From an uncultured Clostridium sp. (GTDB lineage: Bacteria; Bacillota; Clostridia; TANB77; CAG-508), in assembly GCA_900553125.1 (NCBI GenBank), contig USCB01000001.1, positions 1 through 64,000 on the forward strand: a stretch of 64,000 nucleotides of DNA, in the 5' to 3' direction. This document shows, piece after piece, positions 17,515-27,029 of the stretch. The notes below the pieces were generated by a model. It worked only from the letters and a program-made list of their open reading frames with translations, searched no databases and was not told the origin of the DNA. The position numbers and the translations under genes are program-made. Numbering within the stretch: the first letter of the stretch is position 1; the number at the start of each line of letters is the position of its first letter.

Positions 17515-18576
17515 ATGTTTGAAAAATTAGAATTGGTAGAAAAGAGATATAATGAATTAAATTCACAAATTAGTGACCCTGAAGTAATTGCAAATACTAA
17601 TGAATGGAGAAAATTAGTAAAAGAGCATAGTTCAATGGAAGATGTAGTACAAAAATACAGAGAGTATAAAGAAATTTTGAATAATATGAATGAGGCAAAA
17701 GAAATGCTGGATGACCCAGAAATGAAAGAATTAGCTGAAGAAGAATATTATTCTTCAAAAGATAAACTTTCAAAAGTTGAAGAAGAATTAAAAGTATTAC
17801 TTATTCCAAAAGACCCAAATGATGATAAGAGTGTTATATGTGAAATAAGAGGTGGAGCAGGTGGTGAAGAGGCTGCACTATTTGCAGGAACATTATTCAG
17901 AATGTACGGAATGTATGCAGAAAGAAAACATTGGAAGATAGAAATATTAAATGAAAATGCTACGGAATTAGGTGGATACAAAGAAATCTCATTTATGGTA
18001 ACAGGAAAAGGAGCATATAGTAGATTAAAATTTGAAAGCGGAGTTCATAGAGTTCAACGTGTACCGGATACAGAAAGTAGTGGAAGAATACATACTTCAA
18101 CTGCAACTGTTGCAGTACTTCCAGTAGTAGAAGATGTTGAAATAGAAATAAATCCAGCTGATATAAAAATGGAAGTATTTAGAGCATCAGGTGCTGGAGG
18201 ACAACATATTAATAAAACCTCATCAGCCGTAAGATTAATACATATTCCAACAGGAATAGTTGCAGAATGTCAGACTCAGAGGTCGCAATTACAGAATAGA
18301 GAATATGCAATGAATTTATTAAAATCAAGAATATATGATATAGAAAAATCAAAACAGGATTCTGAAATTGCAAATGCAAGAAAATCACAAGTAGGTTCAG
18401 GGGATAGGAGCGAAAAAATTCGTACTTACAACTACCCTCAGGGAAGAATAACAGATCATAGAATTGGTTTTAGTGTTTATCAAATGGAGAATTTCTTAAA
18501 TGGAGATTTGGATGAAATGATTGATAATTTGATTGCTGCTGATAGGGCTGAAAAATTGAAAGGTGATGAAGAATAA
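17515..18576 (+). CDS. prfA: Peptide chain release factor 1
   Basis: RF1 releases peptides at UAA and UAG. The 353-residue protein carries the GGQ peptidyl-hydrolysis loop as RASGAGGQHINKTSSA (about 222-237). The codon-recognition segment is at about 180-190 (RVPDTESSGRIHTS, containing the anticodon-like tripeptide). ENRDYA-like and DRAEK ends are also present. Full length with ribosome site AAAGGAAAGAG. Contains no in-frame CGG. Under its own promoter. Confidence 0.96.
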   Translation: MFEKLELVEKRYNELNSQISDPEVIANTNEWRKLVKEHSSMEDVVQKYREYKEILNNMNEAKEMLDDPEMKELAEEEYYSSKDKLSKVEEELKVLLIPKDPNDDKSVICEIRGGAGGEEAALFAGTLFRMYGMYAERKHWKIEILNENATELGGYKEISFMVTGKGAYSRLKFESGVHRVQRVPDTESSGRIHTSTATVAVLPVVEDVEIEINPADIKMEVFRASGAGGQHINKTSSAVRLIHIPTGIVAECQTQRSQLQNREYAMNLLKSRIYDIEKSKQDSEIANARKSQVGSGDRSEKIRTYNYPQGRITDHRIGFSVYQMENFLNGDLDEMIDNLIAADRAEKLKGDEE

Positions 18577-18638
18577 AATAAACAAATATATTGAATAATA
18601 TGATAAATATATAGATAAAAAGTGAAAGGAGATTTGGT

Positions 18639-18881
18639 ATGACAGTAAAAAAACAGGAATTATGTAATCTTATTGAAACTTTACCAGAAGAATTTTCAAA
18701 TAAAATATTAGACTATATTGAATATCTTAAATATTCAGCAATTATAAATAATGCACCTGAAAATTTAATTATAAAAGATAAGGAAGATTTGAAGAATAAG
18801 ATACTTGAAGGAATAGAAGATAGCGGAAATGGAAAAGTATGTAATATTGATGAGGCTTTTAAAGAAGTAGAAGAATTATAA
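18639..18881 (+). CDS. Small DUF2281-like antitoxin-type protein
   Basis: 80 residues beginning MTVKKQELCNLIETLPEE, with a C-terminal acidic helix (NIDEAFKEVEEL). It resembles small antitoxin-like proteins that often precede a toxin, but no toxin frame follows: the next element is the thrS leader. Ribosome site AAAGGAGATTT. Either a solitary antitoxin or a small regulator. Confidence 0.55.
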   Translation: MTVKKQELCNLIETLPEEFSNKILDYIEYLKYSAIINNAPENLIIKDKEDLKNKILEGIEDSGNGKVCNIDEAFKEVEEL

Positions 18882-18888
18882 AAAACAG

Positions 18889-18917
18889 TTGACAAAAATA
18901 AAAAAACGTATTATTAT
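18889..18917 (+). promoter_or_regulatory. Promoter of the thrS T-box transcript
   Basis: TTGACA, 17 bases, TATTAT, directly upstream of the leader. Confidence 0.75.
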
Positions 18918-18934
18918 ATTAACATAATACAAAA

Positions 18935-19175
18935 ATAGTAAGAGAAGAGTAAAATAGAAAATAACTTTATAAGAGAAGTTAGTCAAAGGCTGAAAGCTAA
19001 CAAAAGTAAAACTATTTGAAAACTACCTCTTCATATTTCTAGTGAATAAGCTAGACGTTTAGAATACGTTATAATTCTATTAATTAAGAACAAACAAGGA
19101 TGGAACCGCGTAGAACATATACGCTCCTATGGATACAAAAAAGTATCTGTAGGAGCTTTTTTTGTATAAATAAAA
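18935..19175 (+). promoter_or_regulatory. T-box leader (threonine) with terminator
   Basis: The T-box core GGATGGAACCGCG lies at 19097-19109. The region includes Stem I (about 18950-19040). The competing terminator is ACGCTCCTATGGATAC to GTATCTGTAGGAGCTTTTTTT (about 19121-19165). ACT and ACC triplets in the Stem I side loops (about 19010 and 19023) are candidate threonine specifiers. It should respond to uncharged tRNA-Thr and control thrS. Confidence 0.85.
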
Positions 19176-19232
19176 AAAGAACAAAAAGGACCGGGTCTTT
19201 TTTGGGCGAAATAAAGAAAAGGAGGAACAAAA

Positions 19233-21173
19233 ATGATTAAAATAACACTAAAAGATGGAAGCTCTAAAGAAATAGAAAAAGGAAAAAGTGTATTTGATGT
19301 AGCAAAAGAGATAAGTGAAGGATTAGCAAGAGTTGCAACTTGTGCAAGTGTAGATGGGAAAGTGGTAGATTTAAGATATATTCTAAATAAAGACTGCAAC
19401 TTAGAAATACACACATTTGAAAGTTCATTAGAAGGAAAAAAGGCATATTGGCATACAACATCACACATAATGGCACAGGCAATAAAAAGGATAAAGCCAG
19501 AAACAAAACTAGCTATTGGACCATCAATAGATGAAGGATTTTATTATGATTTCGATGTAGAGAAAAACTTTACAGATGAAGATAAAGAAAAAATAGAAAT
19601 AGAAATGAAAAAAATAATAAAAGAAAACTTACCAATAGAAAAATTTACACTTCCAAGAGAAGATGCAATAAAATTTATGGAAGAAAAAAATGAACCATAC
19701 AAAGTAGAGTTAATAAAAGACTTACCAGAAGGTGAAGAAATATCATTCTATAAACAGGGAGAATTTACGGATTTATGTGCTGGACCACATTTAATGAGCA
19801 CAGGAAAAATAAAAGCTGTAAAAATCCTATCTACTTCAGGTGCATATTGGAGAGGTGATGAGCATAATAAAATGTTACAAAGAATATATGCTATATCATT
19901 CCCAAAAGCAACTCAAGTAGAAGAATATTTAGCAAAACTTGAGGAGGCTAAAGAAAGAGATCATCGAAAAATAGGAAGAGACCAAGAGTTATTTATGACA
20001 CATAAATTAGTAGGTTCAGGACTTCCTTTATATTTGCCAAAAGGAGCAACAATAAGAAGAGTTTTAGAAAGATATATTCAAGATAAAGAATTAGCTTTAG
20101 GATATCAACATGTATATACACCAAGCTTAGCAAATGTAGCATTATACAAAACTTCAGGACACTGGGATCACTATAAAGATGATATGTTTCCAATGATGAA
20201 AATGGGGGATGAAGAAATAGTTTTAAGACCAATGAACTGCCCTCATCATATGTTGATATATAAGAGCAAAATGCGTTCTTATAGAGATTTACCTATAAAA
20301 ATAGGTGAACTTGCAAATGACTTTAGATATGAAGATAGCGGAAGTGTTTGCGGATTAGAAAGAGTTCGTCAAATGTGTCAAAATGATGCACATTTATTTG
20401 TAAGACCTGACCAAATAAAGGAAGAAGTTGGAAAAGTACTAAGTTTAATAAAAGAAGTATATCAAGAAGATTTTGGGTTCCCAGCATCTGCATTTAGTTA
20501 TAGATTATCTTTAAGAGATAAAAATAATAAAGAAAAATATATAGACAATGATGAAATGTGGGAAACAGCAGAAAGCCAATTAAGAGAAATCTTAAAAGAA
20601 CTAAATATAGACTTTTATGAGGCAGAAGGTGAGGCTGCATTTTATGGTCCAAAAATAGATATACAAATAAAAACAGCATTAAACCATGATGTAACAATAC
20701 CAACATGTCAATTAGATTTTGCATTACCTGAAAGATTTGCACTAGAATATGTAGGAGAAGATGGAGAAAAACATAGACCTGTTGTTATACATAGAGCTAT
20801 ACTTGGAAGTTCAGACAGATTTATTTCTTTCTTGCTCGAGGAAACAAAAGGAATTTTACCTTTATGGCTTGCACCAGTTCAAGTAGAGGTTATGCCACTT
20901 ACAGACAAACAAAGAGATTATGCAGTTAAAGTAACAGAGGATTTACGAAAATCTGGAATTCGTGTTGAATTGGATGATAGACAAGAAAAGATTGGGTATA
21001 AAATCCGTGAGGCTCAATTAAATAAAATTCCTTATATGTTGATTTTGGGAGATAAAGAAGTTCAGAGTAATCAAGTTGGAGTTCGTGCTAGAGGCGAAGG
21101 TGATATTGGTGCAATGGATGAGAATAAATTTATTGAGAAAGTAAATGAAGAAATTAAAAATTTTGGGAAATAG
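19233..21173 (+). CDS. thrS: Threonyl-tRNA synthetase
   Basis: Class II synthetase of 646 residues with all domains. TGS at 1-62, the second additional (editing) domain at about 65-240 with HTTSHIMAQAIKR and the CAGPHL block, and the catalytic core at about 270-540: class II motif 2 at FRYEDSGSVCGLERVRQMCQ and motif 3 at HRAILGSSDRFISFLLE. The C-terminal anticodon-binding domain ends in EEIKNFGK. AAAGGAGG precedes the start. Regulated by the T-box. No in-frame CGG. Confidence 0.97.
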   Translation: MIKITLKDGSSKEIEKGKSVFDVAKEISEGLARVATCASVDGKVVDLRYILNKDCNLEIHTFESSLEGKKAYWHTTSHIMAQAIKRIKPETKLAIGPSIDEGFYYDFDVEKNFTDEDKEKIEIEMKKIIKENLPIEKFTLPREDAIKFMEEKNEPYKVELIKDLPEGEEISFYKQGEFTDLCAGPHLMSTGKIKAVKILSTSGAYWRGDEHNKMLQRIYAISFPKATQVEEYLAKLEEAKERDHRKIGRDQELFMTHKLVGSGLPLYLPKGATIRRVLERYIQDKELALGYQHVYTPSLANVALYKTSGHWDHYKDDMFPMMKMGDEEIVLRPMNCPHHMLIYKSKMRSYRDLPIKIGELANDFRYEDSGSVCGLERVRQMCQNDAHLFVRPDQIKEEVGKVLSLIKEVYQEDFGFPASAFSYRLSLRDKNNKEKYIDNDEMWETAESQLREILKELNIDFYEAEGEAAFYGPKIDIQIKTALNHDVTIPTCQLDFALPERFALEYVGEDGEKHRPVVIHRAILGSSDRFISFLLEETKGILPLWLAPVQVEVMPLTDKQRDYAVKVTEDLRKSGIRVELDDRQEKIGYKIREAQLNKIPYMLILGDKEVQSNQVGVRARGEGDIGAMDENKFIEKVNEEIKNFGK

Positions 21174-21248
21174 TAATTTAGAAATATCGTAGTAGAGAAT
21201 TTATCTATTGCGGTATTTTTTATTTTATCTCAAAATATAATTCGTAAT

Positions 21249-21280
21249 AAATCGTAGTGCCTTGAACACTACGATTTTAC
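21249..21280. terminator. Bidirectional terminator between thrS and the Rieske oxidoreductase
   Basis: AAATCGTAGTG pairs perfectly with CACTACGATTT across a 7-base loop; A and T tracts flank both sides. Confidence 0.8.
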
Positions 21281-21293
21281 TCATTAAACAGTA

Positions 21294-22845
21294 CTAAGTA
21301 GAAGAAGATATGTCCATTATTTCTAAATTTTTGAAAGCTGGGTCATATATATTTTTACCGGTATAATCAAATCTTGAACCATGACATGGGCAATCCCAGG
21401 TTTTATCTAAATTATTCCAGGTAAGTAAACATCCAAGATGTGTGCATGTAGGTTTTATAGCATAAATATTTCCGGAAGAATCTTTGTAAATACCCACATC
21501 TAAGCCATCGACTTTAATAATTGCACCATTATCTTTTTTTATTTTGGAAATTTCTTCATTTGGAATATTTATTTTATTTGTTACAAATGACTTAAATACT
21601 TGTTCAGTCATATTTTTTAGTTCACTTCTATTTTTTAAAGGTTTAAATCTTAAAGAATTGAAGACAAATGCATATTTATTTTCTTTTTCAAGAATTTCAT
21701 CAGTTATAATATTTGCAGCAACATTTGAAGAAGTTATTCCCCATTTATTGAAACCTGTTGCAACATATACGCCAGGAAGATTAGAAGAATAAGAACCTAT
21801 ATAGGGGATTTTATCTAGGGAAATACAATCCCTAGTATTCCATTTGTATAAAATTTCTGAATTTGGATAATGTTTTTTAGAGATGTTTTCTAAGGCTCCG
21901 TAGGTATCTGCATCATTTGGGGCAAATCCGGTTTTATGATCACAGCCAGCTATAATTAATAAATCTTTATTTTCAAATTTAGCAGTTCTAAAAGAATTGA
22001 TTGGTTGAGTAGGATTTATATACATTCCATCAAAAAGGGCAGAATGTGTATCTACGGCTATAGCATATGATGTAGATTGATACATTTTAGCAAAATAAAA
22101 TCCGTGCAATTTTTTTGAATGGATAGTGTGTAGCAACAATTATTTTTGCAGATTTTACTTCATAATCTTCTACATAAGTTATATAGTTATTGCCAATTTT
22201 TTCAAAATCAGATACTGTAGAGTTCTCAAAAATTAAAGAGTTATTTTTTTGAATAGATGTTGCAAGTCCCATCATATATTTTACAGGATTAAATTGAGCT
22301 TGATTTTCATTTTTTAAAGCACCTCTTATTTTAAATGGCAAGCCACAGTCTGTTACAAATTCTGGATTTTCTCTCAATGATATTAGAGCTTTTATCTCTG
22401 CATGAATTTTTGTAAGTTCACTTTGATTTGTTGTATATACATAATTTGGAAGATATTTGAAGTCACAATCTATATTTTCGGTATCGATAATTTTTTTTAT
22501 ATTAGATATTGATTCTTTATTAGCTGAAAGGTAAGCTTTAGCAAATTTTTCACCATATGAGTGAATTAGATAATCATAAATTAAGTTATGTTGATAAGTG
22601 ATTTTTCCTGTGGTATTACCACTTGCTTTTTGACCAATTTGTTCTTTTTCAAGAATGATTACTTTAAAACCAAGTCGTGATAGGTAATACCCACAACTCA
22701 ATCCTGTTAATCCTCCTCCAATTATACAGATATCACATTCATGGTTTTCATTAATTTTATCAAATTTTGGTTGTTCTTTTATGGATTTTAACCAGTAAGA
22801 AGACAATGTTATCACCTCTTTTTTAGTTTGGCATACTTTGAGCAT
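21294..22845 (-). CDS. FAD-dependent oxidoreductase with C-terminal Rieske domain, read through one CGGA site
   Basis: A DadA-like flavoprotein fused to a Rieske iron-sulfur domain, about 516 residues. The FAD-binding fold is near residues 36-65 (CDICIIGGGLTGLSCGYYL, then VIILEKEQIG). The C-terminal Rieske domain has CTHLGC and CPCHGSRFDY, the Cys-His and Cys-His cluster ligands. The frame breaks after codon 247 at CGGA (22104-22101). Glycine there restores THYPFKKIAGFYFAKMYQS, matching this family's segment. Plain reading stops five codons later. Length is 3x517+1. Likely membrane-independent, oxidising an amine or hydroxy acid; the substrate is unknown. Confidence 0.88.
22101..22104 (-). 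other. CGGA +1 site (Rieske oxidoreductase)
   Basis: In-frame CGG at codon 248, preceded by GCA. Glycine reading gives IAGFYFAKMY and reopens a further 270 codons. Confidence 0.87.
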
Positions 22846-22927
22846 TTTATTCTTTTATTTCATAAAAATGTAGTAAAAATTACTCTTTAGTGATATAATA
22901 ATAAAAAAATCAAAGGAGGAAAAAATT

Positions 22928-24328
22928 TTGAACGAAAATCAAAGAAAAGAATTACTAAATGAAAAAAAATCAGGATGGTTAGAAACAGATAGTGAAAAAT
23001 TCGGCAAAATATTCGAATTTTGTAATGGTTACATGGAATTCTTAAACCGTTCTAAAATAGAAAGAGAATTTGCTGCGAACGCAAGAAAGCTAGCAGAAGA
23101 AAATGGATTTAAAGACATAAACACTCAAGAAAATCTAAAACCTGGAGATAAAGTATATTTTGTAAACAGAGAAAAAAGCGTATATTTAGCAGTAATAGGA
23201 GAGCACAAATTAGAAAATGGTTTACACATAGTTGGAGCACATATAGATTCGCCACGTTTAGACCTAAAACCAAATCCATTATATGAGGATGGAGAACTTG
23301 CATATTTTAATACACATTATTATGGTGGAATAAAGAAATATCAATGGACAACAATACCTTTAAGTATACATGGAGTAATGATAAAAGCAAATGGAGAAAA
23401 AATCATAATAAATATAGGAGAAGATGAAAATGATCCAATATTTACCATAACAGATTTATTACCACATTTAGCAAAAGACCAAGAGGCAAAAAGACTCAGA
23501 GAAGCAATAGAAGGAGAAAATTTAGATTTATTAGTTGGAAGTATACCAATATTAGATGATGATTCTAAACAAAAAGTAAAATTAAATATTTTAAAAATAT
23601 TAAATGAAAAATATGGAATAACAGAAAAAGATTTTGTAAGTTCAGAGTTAGAGCTAGTGCCTGCATTTAAAGCTCGTTCTTTAGGATTTGATTATGGAAT
23701 GGTAGCAGCATATGGACAAGATGATAAGGTATGTAGTTATACAGCTCTAAAGGCTTTAATGGAAATAGAAAGACCTCAAAAAACAGCGATATGTATACTT
23801 TCAGACAAAGAAGAAATTGGAAGTATGGGAAATACTGGTATGGAATCTCATGTTTTTGATTATTTCGTATCAGAATTATTAAATAAGACTGGTGAAAATA
23901 GAGTAAATCTATTAGATAAAGTATTTTGTTATTCTAAAATGTTATCATCAGATGTTGATGCAGGTTTTGACCCATTATATGCATCTGTTTCAGATAGAGA
24001 TAATAGTGGATATTTATCAAAGGGAATAACTTTAAATAAATATACAGGAGCTAGAGGAAAATCTGGTGCATCAGATGCTAATGCAGAGTTTGTTGCTTGG
24101 GTTAGAAATTTATTAGAAACTAATAATATAAAATATCAAGTATCAGAACTTGGAAAAGTTGATGTTGGCGGAGGAGGAACAATTGCTTACATTTTAGCTA
24201 ATAAAGGCGTAGATGTTATTGATTGTGGTGTTCCTGTTTTGTCAATGCATGCTCCTTATGAGGTTACAAGTAAATTTGATATTTATGAGGCTTATAGAGC
24301 GTATAAGGCTTTTTGGAATAAGGATTAA
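22928..24328 (+). CDS. M18 family aminopeptidase
   Basis: A 466-residue zinc aminopeptidase (aspartyl aminopeptidase family, ApeA/LAP4-like). Metal ligands and catalytic residues appear as GAHIDSPRLDLKP (about 99-111), SDKEEIGSMGNTGMES (about 288-303), SSDVDAGFDP and, near the end, VPVLSMHAPYEV with the final His. It removes N-terminal acidic or other residues in the cytoplasm. Start is TTG at 22928 after AAAGGAGGAAAAA. Monocistronic; an ATPase remnant is fused to its 3' end in the DNA. Confidence 0.93.
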   Translation: MNENQRKELLNEKKSGWLETDSEKFGKIFEFCNGYMEFLNRSKIEREFAANARKLAEENGFKDINTQENLKPGDKVYFVNREKSVYLAVIGEHKLENGLHIVGAHIDSPRLDLKPNPLYEDGELAYFNTHYYGGIKKYQWTTIPLSIHGVMIKANGEKIIINIGEDENDPIFTITDLLPHLAKDQEAKRLREAIEGENLDLLVGSIPILDDDSKQKVKLNILKILNEKYGITEKDFVSSELELVPAFKARSLGFDYGMVAAYGQDDKVCSYTALKALMEIERPQKTAICILSDKEEIGSMGNTGMESHVFDYFVSELLNKTGENRVNLLDKVFCYSKMLSSDVDAGFDPLYASVSDRDNSGYLSKGITLNKYTGARGKSGASDANAEFVAWVRNLLETNNIKYQVSELGKVDVGGGGTIAYILANKGVDVIDCGVPVLSMHAPYEVTSKFDIYEAYRAYKAFWNKD

Positions 24329-24850
24329 AAAAGAAAGTTCTTTGATTATTTTATATGGAAGGAGAAGGATTGGAAAAACATCATTAATAAAAGAATTTGG
24401 TAAAGATAAAAATATGATATATTTTTTAGCAACAGAAGAAACAGAAAAACAAAATTTAAAACAATTATCAATATTAGTAGCTGAATATTTAAAATTAGAA
24501 AATATAGAGTTTTCAGATTGGGATTCAGTTTTTAAGTTTATTATAAATTCCGCAAATGATAAAAAAATAGTAATCGTTATAGATGAGTTTCAATATTTAG
24601 GTAAGGTGAATTTGGCATTTCCATCTATTTTTCAAAGGATATGGGATAATATTTTAAAAGATAAGAATGTAAATATACAAATAAACCAATGGATGTTGAT
24701 GTATTGTTTAACCTAGAGAAGAAGGCAAGTCAAGTTAATTGGATGAATGGAAGAAGAAATGAAAAATTTATATTGTTTAGTGTAAATGGATTTTCTTACA
24801 GACTTAAGGAAATTTGTGAAAAAAGAGATGATATTATATTGGAAGATTAA
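24323..24850 (+). pseudogene. AAA ATPase (DUF234-type), truncated and internally deleted
   Basis: Begins without a start in LIILYGRRRIGKTSLIKEFG, the Walker A of archaeal-type ATPases, and continues through VIVIDEFQYLG (Walker B) until a frame change near 24690. The last part, in another frame, reads PMDVDVLFNLEKKASQ and ends FSYRLKEICEKRDDIILED, the nuclease-like C-terminus of the family. The middle is missing. A dead gene. Confidence 0.75.
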
Positions 24851-24857
24851 TTTTTGA

Positions 24858-24900
24858 ATAAAAACATTACTAAATAAAATAGTAGTAATGTTTTTTTATT
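24858..24900 (+). terminator. Terminator-like hairpin
   Basis: AAACATTACTA pairs with TAGTAATGTTT, followed by a T tract. Confidence 0.6.
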
Positions 24901-25210
24901 TGTTTTTGAGTTGGATGATTTACTATAGATACCAATAAAATAATGTAGAAAAATACAACTATAAATCGAAAAAAATAAAATAAAACATTTTTTTTTAGAG
25001 TGAACAACGAAAAACTTTACAAAATATATATTTTGTACCATAATAATTGTAACATATATTGTATATACAAAAGTATAGAAAGGGTGTGAATTAAAGTGAT
25101 AAAAAGAAAAAATAACTGATGGAAAAAAATATTATTTAACAGATTTAGGAATGATTGTATTAAAAAGTTCACCTATTGAAAAAAATATAGGATATTATTA
25201 TATTAATATC
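24901..25210. other. Gene-poor remnant with ATPase-like fragment
   Basis: Mostly AT-rich filler. A short frame at about 25108-25180 reads KITDGKKYYLTDLGMIVLK, like part of another ATPase/DUF4143 family protein, but lacks a start. A hairpin with AATATAGGATATTA (25185-25218) terminates the Fic gene on the other strand. Confidence 0.4.
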
Positions 25211-25942
25211 CTATATTTTTTCTTTACTAACTTGTTCGATAACCTCAAAAAAATCACTTAATTTTATATCTAACCTAAATTGACATTTTTCAAATACAGA
25301 AACCAATTCATCTAAATTACCAGTAGTTTGAGCTAAATATAGACTACTTCGATATTCGGAATTATATTCATCATCAATAGCAATTAAATCAACATTATTT
25401 TCTATACATTGTTTTAAAATAATAAATCTACCTATACGACCATTACCATCTTGAAATGGGTGAATTTGTTCAAATTTTTGGTGGAAATTAGCAATAGCAA
25501 ATATATCTTTCTTACTTTCTTTCCAATCTTCCAAAAGATTAAAAATACTATTTTCAACTAAATGTGGTTCGCATAATTTTAAATCTGTTTTTAAAAGTTT
25601 ATTCGAATATTTTTTCCATTTGCCAACATTGCCTATTTCGTCATCAACAGTACCTTTTTTTAATATTCTATGCCATTCCCATAATAAATATTTATCTAAA
25701 GGTTTACCTAAAGTATCTATAACTGTATCAAACAACTCTAGTGAATTTTTTGTTTCAATAACATCATCCAAAAAATGTTCACCAATTACTTTTTTTTGTT
25801 CTAATAAATCTGCTAAATTATCTTTACTAAAAGTGCTACCTTCAAGTTTGTTTGAATGATATAAATATTCTATTTTTATTGAATCATAAACTGAGTTTTT
25901 TATTTTTGATAATTTTTGCATAGATTTTACATTTATTTTCAT
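25211..25942 (-). CDS. Fic domain AMPylation protein with N-terminal inhibitory motif
   Basis: A 243-residue Fic protein. The active-site loop is HPFQDGNGRIGR (about 156-167), matching HPFx(D/E)GNGRxxR fully, so it should transfer AMP from ATP to a target. Near residue 30, SNKLEG matches the (S/T)xxxE(G/N) inhibitory helix, so it is probably self-inhibited (class II). No DNA-binding domain follows. Start ATG at 25942 with GAGGTGACAC. Stand-alone, possibly a stress effector or a toxin with a built-in antidote. Confidence 0.92.
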   Translation of the reverse strand: MKINVKSMQKLSKIKNSVYDSIKIEYLYHSNKLEGSTFSKDNLADLLEQKKVIGEHFLDDVIETKNSLELFDTVIDTLGKPLDKYLLWEWHRILKKGTVDDEIGNVGKWKKYSNKLLKTDLKLCEPHLVENSIFNLLEDWKESKKDIFAIANFHQKFEQIHPFQDGNGRIGRFIILKQCIENNVDLIAIDDEYNSEYRSSLYLAQTTGNLDELVSVFEKCQFRLDIKLSDFFEVIEQVSKEKI

Positions 25943-25971
25943 AGTGTCACCTCATTTTTATTTTAAAATCC

Positions 25972-26009
25972 CCCTCAACAAAATTATAATATTTTGTTGA
26001 GGGGGATAT
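25972..26009 (-). terminator. Strong terminator after tRNA-Arg
   Basis: CCCCCTCAACAAAATTATAATATTTTGTTGAGGGGG, a near-perfect palindrome directly downstream of the tRNA on the minus strand. Confidence 0.8.
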
Positions 26010-26013
26010 ATTA

Positions 26014-26090
<77 letters not shown>

Positions 26091-26179
26091 ATAACTTAAT
26101 CAACAGAACTATAATAACATAAAATTTGATGGTTGTCAATAAAAAATGTCAAAAAAATGCAAATTTACGTTATTGCAAA

Positions 26180-26416
26180 TTATTCAGCATAAACATCTGT
26201 AAATACGGGGTCTGAAAAGAAATCTACTAATGTTATATTAAAACCTTCACAGATATGTAGCATTGTATCCATTCTTAAATGTTTAGTATCATTTTTCATA
26301 AAATCAGATATTGTGGGTAAAGATACTCCAGCGGCATTAGCTAAATTCCAAAGTTTCATGTTATTTTCTTTTAACAATTGTTTTATTCTTATTCTTGTTG
26401 CATCTGAAAGTTGCAT
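26180..26416 (-). CDS. Small XRE-type HTH regulator
   Basis: 78 residues starting MQLSDATRIRIKQLLKEN at 26416, chosen for the AGAGGTG site 5-8 bases upstream. The helix-turn-helix is at about residues 20-45 (NLANAAGVSLPTISDFMK). It ends with a hydrophobic block, VDFFSDPVF. A DNA-binding repressor; targets unknown, possibly the following surface-protein cassettes. Confidence 0.8.
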   Translation of the reverse strand: MQLSDATRIRIKQLLKENNMKLWNLANAAGVSLPTISDFMKNDTKHLRMDTMLHICEGFNITLVDFFSDPVFTDVYAE

Positions 26417-26571
26417 AAATTCACCTCTTTTCCCAAAAATTATATCAAAGGGGGAACATAAAAGAATAAGGAAAAACTTAAAATCAAATAAAATTAAGTT
26501 TTTCCTTAGTATAGTATTGCAAAATGTACACATTTATGATATAACCTTTATTAAAGAATTCCTTAATAAAA

Positions 26572-26847
26572 TTACACAATATGTTCATCTTTTAAATCAT
26601 TCATAAAGTCAGATAAAAACTCTTCAACTGGTACATTAAATATAACAGATAAACCAAATAATTCGTAATCTTTTAAAATTCTTTTTCCAGTTTCTAATTT
26701 ATGAAGAGAGGGTTTAGAGATGTCAATTCCAATAAGTGCTAATTTTGTTGATAAACCAGATAATGATAAATTATTTTTAATACGTAATTCTTTAATTTTT
26801 TTTCCTGTAACATTTAGATTTTCATTATATTTACTACATTGATACAT
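26572..26847 (-). CDS. XRE-family HTH regulator
   Basis: 91 residues with a Cro/C1-type helix-turn-helix at about 17-70 (IKELRIKNNLSLSGLSTKLA, then SKPSLHKLETGKR). The C-terminus is an acidic tail. It lies upstream of the other HTH gene, on the same strand, with 155 bases between. Probably a local repressor of the neighbouring accessory region. Confidence 0.8.
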   Translation of the reverse strand: MYQCSKYNENLNVTGKKIKELRIKNNLSLSGLSTKLALIGIDISKPSLHKLETGKRILKDYELFGLSVIFNVPVEEFLSDFMNDLKDEHIV

Positions 26848-26945
26848 GTTTTTTAATTCCTTTTCTATATATTTTTTAATTTATATTGTAAACAATTATT
26901 TAAAATGATCGTATCCACTGGAGAAATGAATTTGCGATAAAATTA

Positions 26946-26974
26946 TTGACAATTTGGGGGATTATATTTATAAT
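26946..26974 (+). promoter_or_regulatory. Promoter of cassette gene 1 (repeated leader, copy A)
   Basis: TTGACA, 17 bases, TATAAT. A 5-bp hairpin GTATC/GATAC around CACTGAA follows at 26987-27003. The same arrangement recurs upstream of the next two paralogues. Confidence 0.7.
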
Positions 26975-27029
26975 AAAATTAGTTAAGTATCCACTGAAGA
27001 TACGCAGATGCTAAAGAGGAGTTAAGAAA